The position numbers were made by a program, and so were the translations under genes. From assembly GCA_963822435.1 (NCBI GenBank), contig CAWGHN010000001.1, positions 62,001-126,000 of the forward strand: DNA of 64,000 bases. The letters are read 5' to 3'. Shown here piece after piece: positions 25,142 to 34,880 of the stretch. The notes beneath the pieces were generated by a model. The model saw nothing but the letters and a program-made list of their open reading frames with translations. It had not been told where the DNA came from and searched no databases. Every line of letters starts with the position of its first letter. Position 1 is the first letter of the stretch. Origin of the DNA: JAUYQR01 sp963822435 (GTDB lineage: Bacteria; Pseudomonadota; Alphaproteobacteria; Rhodobacterales; Rhodobacteraceae).

Positions 25142-25969
25142 TTACTTTACAGCGCCCATCGTCAGGCCCCTGACCAGATGCTTTGACGCCAGAAGCGCAA
25201 AGATCAAGACCGGGATCACGATCAGGGTCGAGGTTGCCATGATCTTTCCGTAAGGCACGTCGTAGCCTTCCATGAAGGTCACCGCCATCGCCGGTGCGGT
25301 TTTCGCGGCCTTGGGCGCAAGGATGTAGGCAAAGAGCAGCTCGTTCCACGAAAAGATGAACGCAAGGATCGAACTGACCGCCACCCCCGGCATCGCCAAG
25401 GGCAGGCAGATCGACCGGAAGATGCGAAACTGGCTGGCCCCTTCCAGCATCGCCGCCTCGTCCAACTCGCGCGGTATGCTGCGGAACTGGTCGGTGCAGA
25501 TCCAGATCACGATCGGCAGGGTGAAGGTCAGATACATCAGGATCAGCGCAAGATGGGTGTCGCGCAGGCCCAACTCGCGGCTGATCAGGAACACCGGAAA
25601 GGCAAGGACGACCGGGCTGACGAAGCGGTTGGTGATGAACCAGAACCACAGGTCGGTCTTGCCGCGAAACTCGAACCGGGCCAGCGCATAGGCGGCCGGC
25701 GTGCCAAGGATCACCGCCAGCGACGTGGTGCAGACCGCCACGATGATCGAATTGATCAGCGCGACGCCGACCTTGTCCTCGAACAACACCTCCCAATAGT
25801 TGGCCAGCGTCGGCGTGAACCACCAGACGGGCGGAGATTCCAGCGCCACGACCTGAGTTTTGAGGCTGGTTGTGACCATCCAGTAGAACGGGAAAATGCA
25901 GAACAGGCAGATCAGCGTCAGCAGGATCGCCTCGCCCACCAGATTGCGGCGCTGGATCGGGGCAGCCAT
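25142..25969 (-). CDS. Sugar ABC transporter permease (MalG/SmoG type)
   Basis: 275-residue inner-membrane permease with six predicted helices and the EAA loop EAAMLEGASQFRIFRSICLPLAMPG. It resembles the second permease of CUT1 importers for polyols and oligosaccharides such as the sorbitol/mannitol system SmoEFGK. Its start overlaps the first permease stop (TGATG). Together with the upstream permease, the periplasmic binding protein and the divergent ATPase it forms a full importer. Confidence 0.9.
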   Translation of the reverse strand: MAAPIQRRNLVGEAILLTLICLFCIFPFYWMVTTSLKTQVVALESPPVWWFTPTLANYWEVLFEDKVGVALINSIIVAVCTTSLAVILGTPAAYALARFEFRGKTDLWFWFITNRFVSPVVLAFPVFLISRELGLRDTHLALILMYLTFTLPIVIWICTDQFRSIPRELDEAAMLEGASQFRIFRSICLPLAMPGVAVSSILAFIFSWNELLFAYILAPKAAKTAPAMAVTFMEGYDVPYGKIMATSTLIVIPVLIFALLASKHLVRGLTMGAVK

Positions 25970-26847
25970 CAGCGCACCTCGCGGTAGAAGAAACGGATAT
26001 AGGCGCGGGCCAGCGCGATGGTGATCGCCAGCATGATGATCGACTGCGCGGAAGCCAGACCGATGTCGAACTGCCGGTTGCCGACCCGCTCGATCAGCAC
26101 GGCGATGAATTCGGTCGCCGACCCCGGCCCGCCCCGCGTCATGGTGAAGGGCATGTCGAAAAGCTTCAGCGTGTCGGCCGTGCGCAGGATCAGAACGGCA
26201 ACGAGGCTGGGGATCAGGAACGGCAGTTGCACATGGCGCAGCACGGTCCAGTGCGACTTCGTCTCCAACTGCGCCGCCTCCTCGATTTCAGGCGGCACGG
26301 TGGACAGGCCCGCCAGCAGCACCAGCGCCACGAAGGGCGTCCATTGCCAGATGTCCCACAGGATCACCGCAACGAATGCATTTGTCGGGTCTCCGATGAA
26401 ATTGATCGCATCGACCCCGATCCAGCCCAGCATCTGGTTCACCACGCCGTATTTCTGGTTCAGCATCACCTGCGCCAACAGCCCCACCACCGCATAGGTC
26501 GTGGCCATCGGCAGCACCAGCGACAGCCGTGTCAGCGTCTTCCAGAACGTCAGGCCGGGCCGGTGCAGCACCAGCGCGATCATCAGGCCAAGCGCGATCT
26601 GCACCGGCACGGCCACGGCGAACAACAGCGCCGTCCGCCCCATCGCCTGCCAGAACACCGGGTCGGTCAGCACGAAGATGTAGTTGTCCAGACCCACAAA
26701 GCGCTGCTGCGCCAGCTTGGTCAGGTTGAAGTAGTGCAGGCTTTTCCACACCGCAAACAGCAACGGCGCGATGCCCACGATCACCAGCGCGAACACGGCC
26801 GGACCAAGGAAGGCGGCAATCGTCCTGCGGCGGACGGGGAAACTCAT
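25969..26847 (-). CDS. Sugar ABC transporter permease (MalF/SmoF type)
   Basis: 292-residue permease starting at the ATG at 26847 (MSFPVRRRTIAAFLGPAVFAL). About six membrane helices, and the EAA-type loop EEAAQLETKSHWTVLRHVQLP for contact with the ATPase. First permease of a CUT1-class importer. It follows the binding-protein gene after a terminator-like hairpin, which would make permease levels lower than those of the binding protein. Confidence 0.9.
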   Translation of the reverse strand: MSFPVRRRTIAAFLGPAVFALVIVGIAPLLFAVWKSLHYFNLTKLAQQRFVGLDNYIFVLTDPVFWQAMGRTALLFAVAVPVQIALGLMIALVLHRPGLTFWKTLTRLSLVLPMATTYAVVGLLAQVMLNQKYGVVNQMLGWIGVDAINFIGDPTNAFVAVILWDIWQWTPFVALVLLAGLSTVPPEIEEAAQLETKSHWTVLRHVQLPFLIPSLVAVLILRTADTLKLFDMPFTMTRGGPGSATEFIAVLIERVGNRQFDIGLASAQSIIMLAITIALARAYIRFFYREVR

Positions 26848-26870
26848 CTGCGGCTCCTGCGGGCGGGACG

Positions 26871-26895
26871 AAAACCCCGGCCTTGTCGGCCGGGG
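26871..26895 (-). terminator. Attenuating terminator between binding protein and permease genes
   Basis: Perfect 8-bp stem CCCCGGCC / GGCCGGGG with a five-base loop; on the coding (minus) strand it is followed by TTTTCG. It lies 34 bases after the binding-protein stop. Partial termination here would explain the usual excess of binding protein over permease. Confidence 0.65.
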
Positions 26896-26929
26896 CAAGG
26901 GTGCGCAAGCGGCACCTTCCGGGAGGAAC

Positions 26930-28270
26930 CTATTGCGCCAGTGGCTTCTTGCCGTCGTAGTATCCGGCTTCGGCCAGCACGGCTTCCATCTTTTCGCCGA
27001 TCATCTTGGAGCCGTCTTCGATGCTGACTTCGCCCAGCATCATCTTGGTACCCCACTCCTGCACGATCTCGGTGATCGCGGGCCATTCGGCAAAGCGCGG
27101 ACGGAACTCCGGCACGCCCTCCTTCCACGATTCGACCAGTGCCGGGATGAACTTGTAGGTCTCGGCCAGCGCCGGATCGGCATAGGCCGACTGACGGCCC
27201 GGAACGCCGCCCATCTCCAGATACTTGCCTGCGTTGGCCTTCGACGTCACCCACTGGATGAACAGCCAGCCCGCCGCCTGCTCCGCCTCATCCGCCTGCG
27301 ACGCAACCGCCAGCGAGAAGCCGCCAAGTGCGGGTTTGCGGCCTGCAGGACCGGTCGGTTCCGGCGCAATAGCAACGCAATCGGCCACTTTCGACGTTTC
27401 CGGGCTGACCACGGTCGAATAGAACGCCGACCATTCGGTGATCATCGCCACGTCGCCCTGCGCAAAGGCGTTGACCGTTTCGGCATGGTCATAGGCGACG
27501 ATGCCTTCGGGCATGAACTTCATCAGGTCTTGCCGGAACTTGAGGCCCGCCTGGCTTTCTGCCGACATGAGGTTCGACTTGAACTCGGCGTTCAGGAAGC
27601 TGCCGCCGAACGGCCAGAGGAACCGCGCAAAGCTGTCGGCCGACTGGGTCTCGTTGCGCTTGGATTGCAGCGCGTAGGCGAACTTGCCGTCCTTGGTCAG
27701 CGCCGGGCCGTAGACGTCCATCACCTCTTGCCACGTCGCCGGCGGCTTGTCGAAACCGGCGGCTTCCAACGTGCATTTGTTGTAGAACAGAAGGCCCGAA
27801 TAGTTGTCGAACGGCAGGCCGTAGTTGACCCCGTTCCACGACCCGAAGGCATCAAGGATCAGCGGGAAGAAATCCGCCATGTCCAGATCGGGGTCGGCCA
27901 GTTCGGCGTTCTTGGTGAAGGTCTCGGATGGCACGACCCAGCCGTTTTCCGCAAAGTTGCCCATCCAGACAAGGTCGATCAGCGCGATGTCGAGATCGCC
28001 CCCGGCCACGAAATCGCGCACCTGTTCGCCCAGCGCGTTCTCGTAGGGCACGGTGGTGTAGTTCACCTTGATGCCGGTCGCCGCCTCGAACTCCGGCAAC
28101 ATCTTGATCGCGGCGTTATAGCCGGGGCGGTCAAGGAACAGCACCTCCAGCTCGGTCCCCGCATAGGGCTTTGCCGCCTCCTCAAGCGACCATGCGGTGG
28201 CCTGCCCGGCAAGGCCAAGGCTGGCCGTCGCCGCCAGCGCGATGGCGCTGACCTCTGTCTTGAATTTCAT
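26930..28270 (-). CDS. Sugar ABC transporter substrate-binding protein
   Basis: 446-residue extracellular solute-binding protein of family 1. An N-terminal Sec signal peptide (MKFKTEVSAIALAATASLGL, with probable cleavage after QATA) leads to a mature protein with the usual two-lobed pattern, such as DIALIDLVWMGNFAENGWV, YGLPFDNYSGLLFYNK and ALGGFSLAVASQ. It resembles binding proteins of polyol/maltose-type CUT1 importers (SmoE-like). First gene of the minus-strand operon; GGGAGG precedes the ATG. The substrate cannot be read from sequence, but is likely a polyol, monosaccharide or small glycoside. Confidence 0.92.
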   Translation of the reverse strand: MKFKTEVSAIALAATASLGLAGQATAWSLEEAAKPYAGTELEVLFLDRPGYNAAIKMLPEFEAATGIKVNYTTVPYENALGEQVRDFVAGGDLDIALIDLVWMGNFAENGWVVPSETFTKNAELADPDLDMADFFPLILDAFGSWNGVNYGLPFDNYSGLLFYNKCTLEAAGFDKPPATWQEVMDVYGPALTKDGKFAYALQSKRNETQSADSFARFLWPFGGSFLNAEFKSNLMSAESQAGLKFRQDLMKFMPEGIVAYDHAETVNAFAQGDVAMITEWSAFYSTVVSPETSKVADCVAIAPEPTGPAGRKPALGGFSLAVASQADEAEQAAGWLFIQWVTSKANAGKYLEMGGVPGRQSAYADPALAETYKFIPALVESWKEGVPEFRPRFAEWPAITEIVQEWGTKMMLGEVSIEDGSKMIGEKMEAVLAEAGYYDGKKPLAQ

Positions 28271-28289
28271 TCCAACCTCCCATTGGTTT

Positions 28290-28324
28290 CAGCGTTTGAC
28301 GGTTGACTTCCATTTGTAACGCTG
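28290..28324. promoter_or_regulatory. Probable operator for the SorC-type regulator
   Basis: Inverted repeat CAGCGTT (28290-28296) and AACGCTG (28318-28324), 21 bases apart, overlapping the expected transcription start of the binding-protein gene. A related half site GAAACGCCAGCG follows at about 28341. Spacing of about two to three helical turns between half sites suits a tetrameric SorC regulator. Inference. Confidence 0.5.
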
Positions 28325-28329
28325 TCGAT

Positions 28330-28358
28330 ATAAATGTATTGAAACGCCAGCGAGTCAA
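28330..28358 (-). promoter_or_regulatory. Probable promoter of the ABC importer operon
   Basis: On the minus strand: -35 TTGACT (28358-28353), 17-base spacer, -10 ATTTAT (28335-28330). About 60 bases upstream of the binding-protein ATG and directly upstream of the proposed operator. Confidence 0.5.
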
Positions 28359-28409
28359 TCGGGAAAATCACCTTCGCCCGGCAAAGTTGACCTAAGGGAA
28401 GGAAACGGC

Positions 28410-29458
<1,049 letters not shown>

Positions 29459-29462
<4 letters not shown>

Positions 29463-30772
29463 CAGACCTGATTGCCGAAGCGGTCGCCCGGTCGGCCAAC
29501 GTCGCCGAAATCGCGCTCGGTCGTGGCGTGCTGGCCGACACTGCCACCCTTTACGCCCGCCACTTCACCGGCCCCGCCCTCCTTTTCGCCGATGATCGCG
29601 GCTGGGCCGCCGCCGGCCCTGCGGTCGAGGCCGCGCTGAACGCCGCCGGCATCGCCACCCGCCGTCACATCATCGCAGCCAGCCCGCGCCCGAAACCGAC
29701 GACCGACCTTGCCGACAGCCTCGGCGCAGCCCTCGCCCCCGGCGAGACCCCCGTCGCCATCGGGTCAGGCGTGATGAACGACGTGGTGAAATACGCGGCC
29801 TTCCAGCGCGGTATCCCTTACCTTTGCGTTGCCACCGCCGCCTCGATGGACGGCTACACCTCCGCCGGCGCGCCGCTGGCCGAAAAGGGCTTCAAGAAAA
29901 CCATCCCCTGCCGCCCTGCCCGCGTGCTGATCGCCGACCTCGACGTGATCTGTGCGGCGCCCCCCGAAATGACCGGCTGGGGTTACGGCGACCTTGCCGG
30001 CAAGGTGCCTGCGGGCGGCGACTGGATGATCGCCGACGCGCTGGGGATCGAGGCCATCGACGACATCGCCTGGCCGATGGTGCAGGGCGGCCTTGCGGGC
30101 TGGCTCGCCCACCCCGACCGCATCCGCGCCGCCGACCCCGCCGCCATCGAGGGTCTGTTCCAGGGCCTCACCCTCGTCGGCCTCGCGATGGAGGCGCACG
30201 GCTCGTCCCGCCCCGCCTCGGGTGCCGATCACCAGATCGCGCATCTGTGGGAAATGGACGATCTCCACCACCAGGGCCAGCGCGTCAGCCACGGTGCCTG
30301 CGTCGCCGTTGGGTGTGTGACGACACTTCGGATGTATGACTGGCTTCTTGCCCAACCCCGCCGCTTTCACCCCGACCGCCCCGGCGCCTCGCTGACCGCC
30401 AAGGCCGCCGAGATTCGCCAGCGTTTTGGCGCGGGCGAGGTTGCCGACCGCGCCATTGCCGAAACCGAGGCCAAGCACATCGACGGCCCGGCCCTGCGTG
30501 ATCGCCTGCACCGCCTGAATGCTGTCTGGCCCGATCTCGCCCCCCGCCTGCGCGACCGTCTGATGCCCGCGCCCGACATGGCCCGCGCGCTGGCCACCGC
30601 AGGCGCGCCGTCAGGTGCCGCCGAGATCGGCGTTGCCCGCGACTATCTGCACACGACCATCCTCAAGGCCCGCTTCCTGCGCAGCCGCTACACACTTCTT
30701 GATCTGCTGGACGAAACCGGGCTTCTGCCGCAGGCTGCCGAGGCTGGCCTTGGACCGAAGGTATCGCCATGA
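29459..30772 (+). CDS. AraM / glycerol-1-phosphate dehydrogenase-like iron-type dehydrogenase
   Basis: 437 residues of the iron-containing alcohol dehydrogenase superfamily, AraM/EgsA branch. NAD(P)-binding IGSGVMNDVVKY at 101-112; ATAASMDGYTS near 126-135. Likely metal ligands Asp178 (GWGYGDLAGK), His258 (RPASGADHQ) and His278 (VSHGA) match the sn-glycerol-1-phosphate dehydrogenase pattern. The family oxidises or reduces phosphorylated polyols such as sn-glycerol-1-phosphate/dihydroxyacetone phosphate. Being in an operon with a sugar importer, a kinase and a SIS isomerase, it may act on a polyol phosphate rather than make membrane lipid. It overlaps the genes on both sides by four bases. Confidence 0.85.
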
Positions 30773-31326
30773 CGCTTGCCACCCTCGCCGCCCGTGCGGC
30801 TGACGAGATCGCGGCCGCTGTTGCCGCCATCGACCCCGCCGCAATGGACGGGATGGTTGCCGAAATCGCCGCCGCCCGGCGCATCGCCTGCACCGGCGTC
30901 GGGCGCGAGGGGCTGATGATGCGCGCCCTTGCCATGCGGCTTTATCACATGGGCCTCGATGCGCATGTGGTGGGCGACATGTCCTGCCCGCCGCTTGGCC
31001 CGGGCGACCTTCTGATCGCCAGCGCCGGTCCGGGCGGGTTTTCCACCGTCGATGGCCTCATTGGCGTCGCCCTGAGCGCCGGTGCCCGCGTCGCCTGCGT
31101 CACCGCTCAACCGGGCGGCACCGCGCCCAAGGCCGCCGACCGTATCTTCCACATCCCCGCCCAGACGATGGCGAACGACCAGACCGGTGCCACCTCGGTC
31201 CTGCCGATGGGCTCGCTGTTCGAGGGCGCGCAATACCTGGCCTTTGAACTTCTGATCCTCGCGCTGCGCGACCACCTTGGCGTCACGCCCGACGCCATGC
31301 GCGCCCGCCACACCAATCTGGAGTAG
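30769..31326 (+). CDS. SIS-domain sugar phosphate isomerase (6-phospho-3-hexuloisomerase-like)
   Basis: 185-residue single SIS-domain protein. The phosphosugar-binding pattern is visible as CTGVGREGLMMRALAMRLYHMG (about 39-60) and LIASAGPGGFSTVD (about 81-94), with a C-terminal SLFEGAQYLAFELL helix typical of HxlB/PHI. PHI proteins isomerise hexulose-6-phosphate to fructose-6-phosphate. There is no HxlA-type synthase here, so the substrate is more likely a ketose phosphate produced by the preceding dehydrogenase. Start overlaps the previous stop (ATGA). Confidence 0.85.
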   Translation: MTLATLAARAADEIAAAVAAIDPAAMDGMVAEIAAARRIACTGVGREGLMMRALAMRLYHMGLDAHVVGDMSCPPLGPGDLLIASAGPGGFSTVDGLIGVALSAGARVACVTAQPGGTAPKAADRIFHIPAQTMANDQTGATSVLPMGSLFEGAQYLAFELLILALRDHLGVTPDAMRARHTNLE

Positions 31327-31329
31327 GGC

Positions 31330-32097
31330 ATGGGCTGGCAGGACCGCTTTTCGCTGCAAGGCCGCAAAGCCCTCATCACCGGCGCCTCCAAAGGCATCGG
31401 CGCCGAAATCGCCGCCGTTTTTGCCGAGGCCGGGGCCGATATCGTGGCGCTTGGCCGCGACGAGGCCGACCTTGCCGCCACCGCCGCCATCGTCCGCGCC
31501 CACGGCCGCCGCTGCCTGACGCTCACCGCCGAAATGGCCAGCCCGACCGACCCCGTCACCGCCTGCGAACGCGCGCTCCGGGAATGGGGCACCATCGACA
31601 TCCTCGTGAACTCTGCCGGCATCGCCAACGTCGCCCCCGCCGTTGATTTCTCGACCGAGGATTGGGACCGGATGATGGCCGTCAACCTGCGCGCCCCGTT
31701 CCTGACCGCCCGCACCCTCGCCCCCGCGATGATCGCGCAACGCTGGGGCAAGGTCATCAACATCAGCAGCCAGACCGGCGTCATCGCGCTGGATGACCAC
31801 GCCGCCTATGCTGCCTCCAAAGGGGGGCTCAACGCCCTGACCAAATCGCTTTGCGCCGAATGGGCGCGCCACAACGTGCAGGTGAATGCGATCTGCCCGA
31901 CGGTGGTGATGACACCGATGGGCAAAAAGGTCTGGGGCAAACCCGAAAAGGGCGACCCCTTCCGCAACGCCACCCCCGCCCGCCGCTTTGCCGAACCGGT
32001 GGAGATTGCGGATGCCGCCCTCTACCTCGCCTCTGACGCCTCCAGCATGGTCAACGGCGCCCTTTTGATGGTCGAAGGTGGGTTCACCAGTGTCTGA
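31330..32097 (+). CDS. Short-chain dehydrogenase/reductase
   Basis: 255-residue classical SDR. Cofactor motif TGASKGIG (17-24), structural NSAG near 94-97, catalytic Ser146/147 (NISSQTG), Tyr160 and Lys164 (YAASKGG). Closest in feel to polyol or gluconate 5-dehydrogenases (sorbitol, threitol and similar dehydrogenases). Starts three bases after the SIS gene. It probably oxidises a free polyol or sugar in this pathway; substrate not determined. Confidence 0.88.
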   Translation: MGWQDRFSLQGRKALITGASKGIGAEIAAVFAEAGADIVALGRDEADLAATAAIVRAHGRRCLTLTAEMASPTDPVTACERALREWGTIDILVNSAGIANVAPAVDFSTEDWDRMMAVNLRAPFLTARTLAPAMIAQRWGKVINISSQTGVIALDDHAAYAASKGGLNALTKSLCAEWARHNVQVNAICPTVVMTPMGKKVWGKPEKGDPFRNATPARRFAEPVEIADAALYLASDASSMVNGALLMVEGGFTSV

Positions 32098-33001
32098 TGT
32101 TGCCGACCTTGGCCTGTCCACCGACGACGCCTTCGCCCGGTACGAAGCCGTCCGCCCCCGCCTGCCCACCGCCACCTTTCCCAAGGCCAGCCAGCATGGG
32201 GCCACCCTTGCCGATGTGGCCGACCGCTGGGATGGCTTTGTCCTCGATGCCTTCGGCGTCCTGAACGTCGGTGACACGCCCATTCCCGGCGCAGTCGCGC
32301 GCATGGCTGACCTGCGGCGCAAGGGCAAACGCCTCTGCGTCCTCACCAACGCCGCCTCCTACCCGCGCAGCGAAGCCTTGGCGAAATACCACCGCCTCGG
32401 CTTTGACTTCACTGCCGATGAGGTCGTCTCCTCCCGCGACATCGCTGTCGCCGCCCTGCCCCGCATCGCGGACGGCGCGCGCTGGGGTGCCATCGCCGCC
32501 GCAGGCGACAGTTTCGCCGATATCCCCGCGCAGATCACCGACCTTCACGACACCGCCGACTGGTCCGGGATCGACGCCTTCCTCTATCTCTCCACCGCCC
32601 GCTGGACGCCCGCGCTGCACGCCAAGCTCCTCCACGATATGGACCGCAACCCCCGCCCCCTCCTCGTCGCCAATCCCGATCTCGTCGCCCCGCGCGAAGG
32701 CGGCCTTTCCATCGAACCCGGCTTCTGGGCGCATGACGTGGCCGACCGCACCGGGGCTACATTGCACTGGTGCGGCAAGCCCTTCCCCGACGCGCATCTA
32801 GAGGCGGCTGCACGCACCGGTCTTGCCACGCACCGCCTCGCGATGGTCGGCGACACGCTGCACACCGACACGCTCGGCGGGTGCGCCTCCGGCATGGGAA
32901 CCATCCTCATCACCGCCCACGGCCTGTTCGCGGGCCGCGACACCGCCCCCTTCATTGCCGCCTCCGGCATAATCCCTGACGCTATCGTCACCACCACCTG
33001 A
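32090..33001 (+). CDS. HAD-IIA family sugar phosphatase (NagD/PGPase-like)
   Basis: About 303 residues. HAD motif I FVLDAFGVLNVG carries the nucleophile Asp but with Phe where most relatives have Asp-Gly (DxDG), followed by PIPGAV; motif II LCVLTNAASYPRS; motif III/IV CGKPFPDAHLEAA and MVGDTLHTDTLGG. NagD-like enzymes dephosphorylate small sugar or nucleoside phosphates. The start is taken as the GTG at 32090, which overlaps the SDR stop; another GTG at 32078 is possible. It may remove a toxic or dead-end phosphorylated intermediate. Confidence 0.82.
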   Translation: MSDVADLGLSTDDAFARYEAVRPRLPTATFPKASQHGATLADVADRWDGFVLDAFGVLNVGDTPIPGAVARMADLRRKGKRLCVLTNAASYPRSEALAKYHRLGFDFTADEVVSSRDIAVAALPRIADGARWGAIAAAGDSFADIPAQITDLHDTADWSGIDAFLYLSTARWTPALHAKLLHDMDRNPRPLLVANPDLVAPREGGLSIEPGFWAHDVADRTGATLHWCGKPFPDAHLEAAARTGLATHRLAMVGDTLHTDTLGGCASGMGTILITAHGLFAGRDTAPFIAASGIIPDAIVTTT

Positions 33002-33013
33002 AAGGGCCAGCCC

Positions 33014-33862
33014 ATGCGCGGTTTCGGCATCCATTCCTCGATCTGGACGATGCGTTGGACGCCGGAGGCTGCCGAACACGCGGTCGCAGAAGCCTTGCGT
33101 CACAGCTTCGATTTCATCGAAGTAGCGCTTCTCGATCCACCCATCGTCGACGCCGCCCATTCCCGCGCGCTTTTCGACAAGGCCGGGATTTCCGCCGTCT
33201 GCTCGCTCGGCCTGCCCGAAACCCACTGGCCCTCGCGCCACCCCGACAAGGGAATCGAGTTTCTGACCGTGGCCCTCGACAAGACCGCCGCGATGGGGGC
33301 CAAGGCGCTGACCGGCGTCACCTATGGCGGCATCGGCGAACGCTCGGGGCTGCCGCCGACCGAGGCCGAACTCACGAACGTCGCCCGCTGTCTTGAGGCG
33401 GCGGCGCGGCACGCCAAGCGCCTCGGGCTCGCCTTCGGGATCGAGCCGGTGAACCGCTACGAGACCCATCTTCTGAACACCGGTTGGCAGGCCGCCGCGA
33501 TGCTGGACCGGATCGGGGCCGACAACATCTTCATTCATCTTGATACCTACCACATGAACATCGAGGAAAAGGGGGCCGCCAACGGCATCCTCGCCGCGCG
33601 CGATCATCTGCGCTACATCCACCTGTCGGAAAGTGACCGTGGCACGCCGGGCCACGGCACCTGCGACTGGGACGAAATCTTTGCCGCCCTCGCCGCCATC
33701 GGCTTCAACGGCGGATTGGCAATGGAAAGTTTCATCAACATGCCGCCCGAACTGGCGTGGGGCCTGTCGGTCTGGCGTCCGGTGGCCGACAGCACCGATC
33801 AGGTGATCGGCGAGGGTCTGCCCTTCCTGCGCGGCAAGGCGCGGCAATACGGGCTGATCTGA
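33014..33862 (+). CDS. TIM-barrel sugar isomerase/epimerase (D-tagatose 3-epimerase-like)
   Basis: 282-residue AP-endonuclease-2-type TIM barrel. The four metal/catalytic positions of ketose 3-epimerases are visible: Glu144 (GIEPVNRYE), Asp177 (HLDTYHMNIEE), His203 (YIHLSESDRG, with the conserved GTPGHGTCDW following) and Glu238 (LAMESF). D-tagatose/D-allulose 3-epimerases share this layout. Last gene of the plus-strand catabolic operon, 12 bases after the HAD gene. Epimerisation of an unphosphorylated ketose would feed the XylB-type kinase; this is inference. Confidence 0.86.
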   Translation: MRGFGIHSSIWTMRWTPEAAEHAVAEALRHSFDFIEVALLDPPIVDAAHSRALFDKAGISAVCSLGLPETHWPSRHPDKGIEFLTVALDKTAAMGAKALTGVTYGGIGERSGLPPTEAELTNVARCLEAAARHAKRLGLAFGIEPVNRYETHLLNTGWQAAAMLDRIGADNIFIHLDTYHMNIEEKGAANGILAARDHLRYIHLSESDRGTPGHGTCDWDEIFAALAAIGFNGGLAMESFINMPPELAWGLSVWRPVADSTDQVIGEGLPFLRGKARQYGLI

Positions 33863-33922
33863 AACGGTTAAGGCTTTCTTATTGGGAAAATATCAGGTCA
33901 GCGAAACAATGGCTTAGCCCAA

Positions 33923-33939
33923 TGTCCCACCGTGGGACA
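33923..33939. promoter_or_regulatory. Perfect palindrome upstream of mtnP
   Basis: TGTCCCAC-C-GTGGGACA, eight-base arms around one base, about 75 bases before the mtnP start and outside any gene. Looks like a dimeric regulator site; the regulator is unknown. Confidence 0.45.
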
Positions 33940-34013
33940 GGCATCGAAAACGAGGCTTGCAAGGCTCGCCAACCCGCCTAGACTTCCCTACCGGACGGAC
34001 AGGGGAATCCTAC

Positions 34014-34880
34014 ATGCAGACCATGATCGGCGTCATCGGCGGCTCCGGCGTCTATCAGATCGACGGGCTCGAAGGCGCAAGCTGGGTCAAGGTGAAATCC
34101 CCCTTCGGCAGGCCCTCTGACGAGGTGCTGGTCGGCCGCCTTGACGGCGTGCCAATGGCCTTCCTGCCCCGCCACGGCCGCGACCACCCGCTTGACCCCG
34201 CCTCCGTCCCCTACCGCGCCAACATCGACGCCCTGAAACGCCTCGGCTGCACCGAGGTGGTCTCGGTCTCGGCGGTGGGTTCCCTCCGCGAAGACTACGC
34301 CCCCGGCGATTTCGTCATCGTGGATCAATACATCGACCGCACCGTATCGCGCGCGTCCTCCTTCTTCGGCACCGGCTGCGTCGCCCACGTCAGCCTCGCC
34401 GACCCCACCTGTGCCCGCCTCGGCGCGGCCTGCGCCACCGCCGCCCGCGAGGCGGGCCAGACCGTCCATACCGGCGCCACCTATATCGCCATCGAAGGCC
34501 CGCAGTTTTCCACCCGCGCCGAAAGCCGCCTTTACCGCACCTGGGGCGCCGATGTGATCGGCATGACCGGAATGCCCGAAGCCCGCCTCGCCCGCGAGGC
34601 CGAGCTTTGCTACGCCTGCGTCGCAATGGTCACGGACTACGACTGCTGGCACGACAGCCATGGCGCGGTGGACGTGGCAATGGTCATCCGCACCCTGACC
34701 GCAAACTCTGACGCCGCACGGCGGCTGGTGGCGCGGCTGCCCGGCCTGTTGGGCGGCACCCATACCCTCTGTCCGCAGGGCTGCGACCACGCGCTTGACC
34801 ATGCCGTGATGACCGCGCCAGACCGCCGCGACCCCGAGCTTGTCGCGCGGCTGGATGCGGTGGCGGGGCGGGTTCTGTGA
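34014..34880 (+). CDS. mtnP: S-methyl-5'-thioadenosine phosphorylase
   Basis: Phosphorolysis of methylthioadenosine, the by-product of polyamine and homoserine-lactone synthesis, giving adenine and methylthioribose-1-phosphate. 288 residues from the ATG at 34014, preceded by AGGGGAA. Class I purine nucleoside phosphorylase signatures: MIGVIGGSGVYQIDGL, LPRHGRDHPLDPASVPYRANI, VVSVSAVGSLREDYAPGD, YIAIEGPQFSTRAES and VIGMTGMPEA(R)LAREAEL. Its stop overlaps the start of the DUF2927 gene, and apt lies just after, which links release and salvage of adenine. Confidence 0.95.
   Translation: MQTMIGVIGGSGVYQIDGLEGASWVKVKSPFGRPSDEVLVGRLDGVPMAFLPRHGRDHPLDPASVPYRANIDALKRLGCTEVVSVSAVGSLREDYAPGDFVIVDQYIDRTVSRASSFFGTGCVAHVSLADPTCARLGAACATAAREAGQTVHTGATYIAIEGPQFSTRAESRLYRTWGADVIGMTGMPEARLAREAELCYACVAMVTDYDCWHDSHGAVDVAMVIRTLTANSDAARRLVARLPGLLGGTHTLCPQGCDHALDHAVMTAPDRRDPELVARLDAVAGRVL

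Noticed and set aside
33868..33882. TTAA-N7-TTAT resembling a CtrA box upstream of mtnP
   Set aside because: One mismatch from the consensus, over 130 bases from the gene, and mtnP is not an expected CtrA target.
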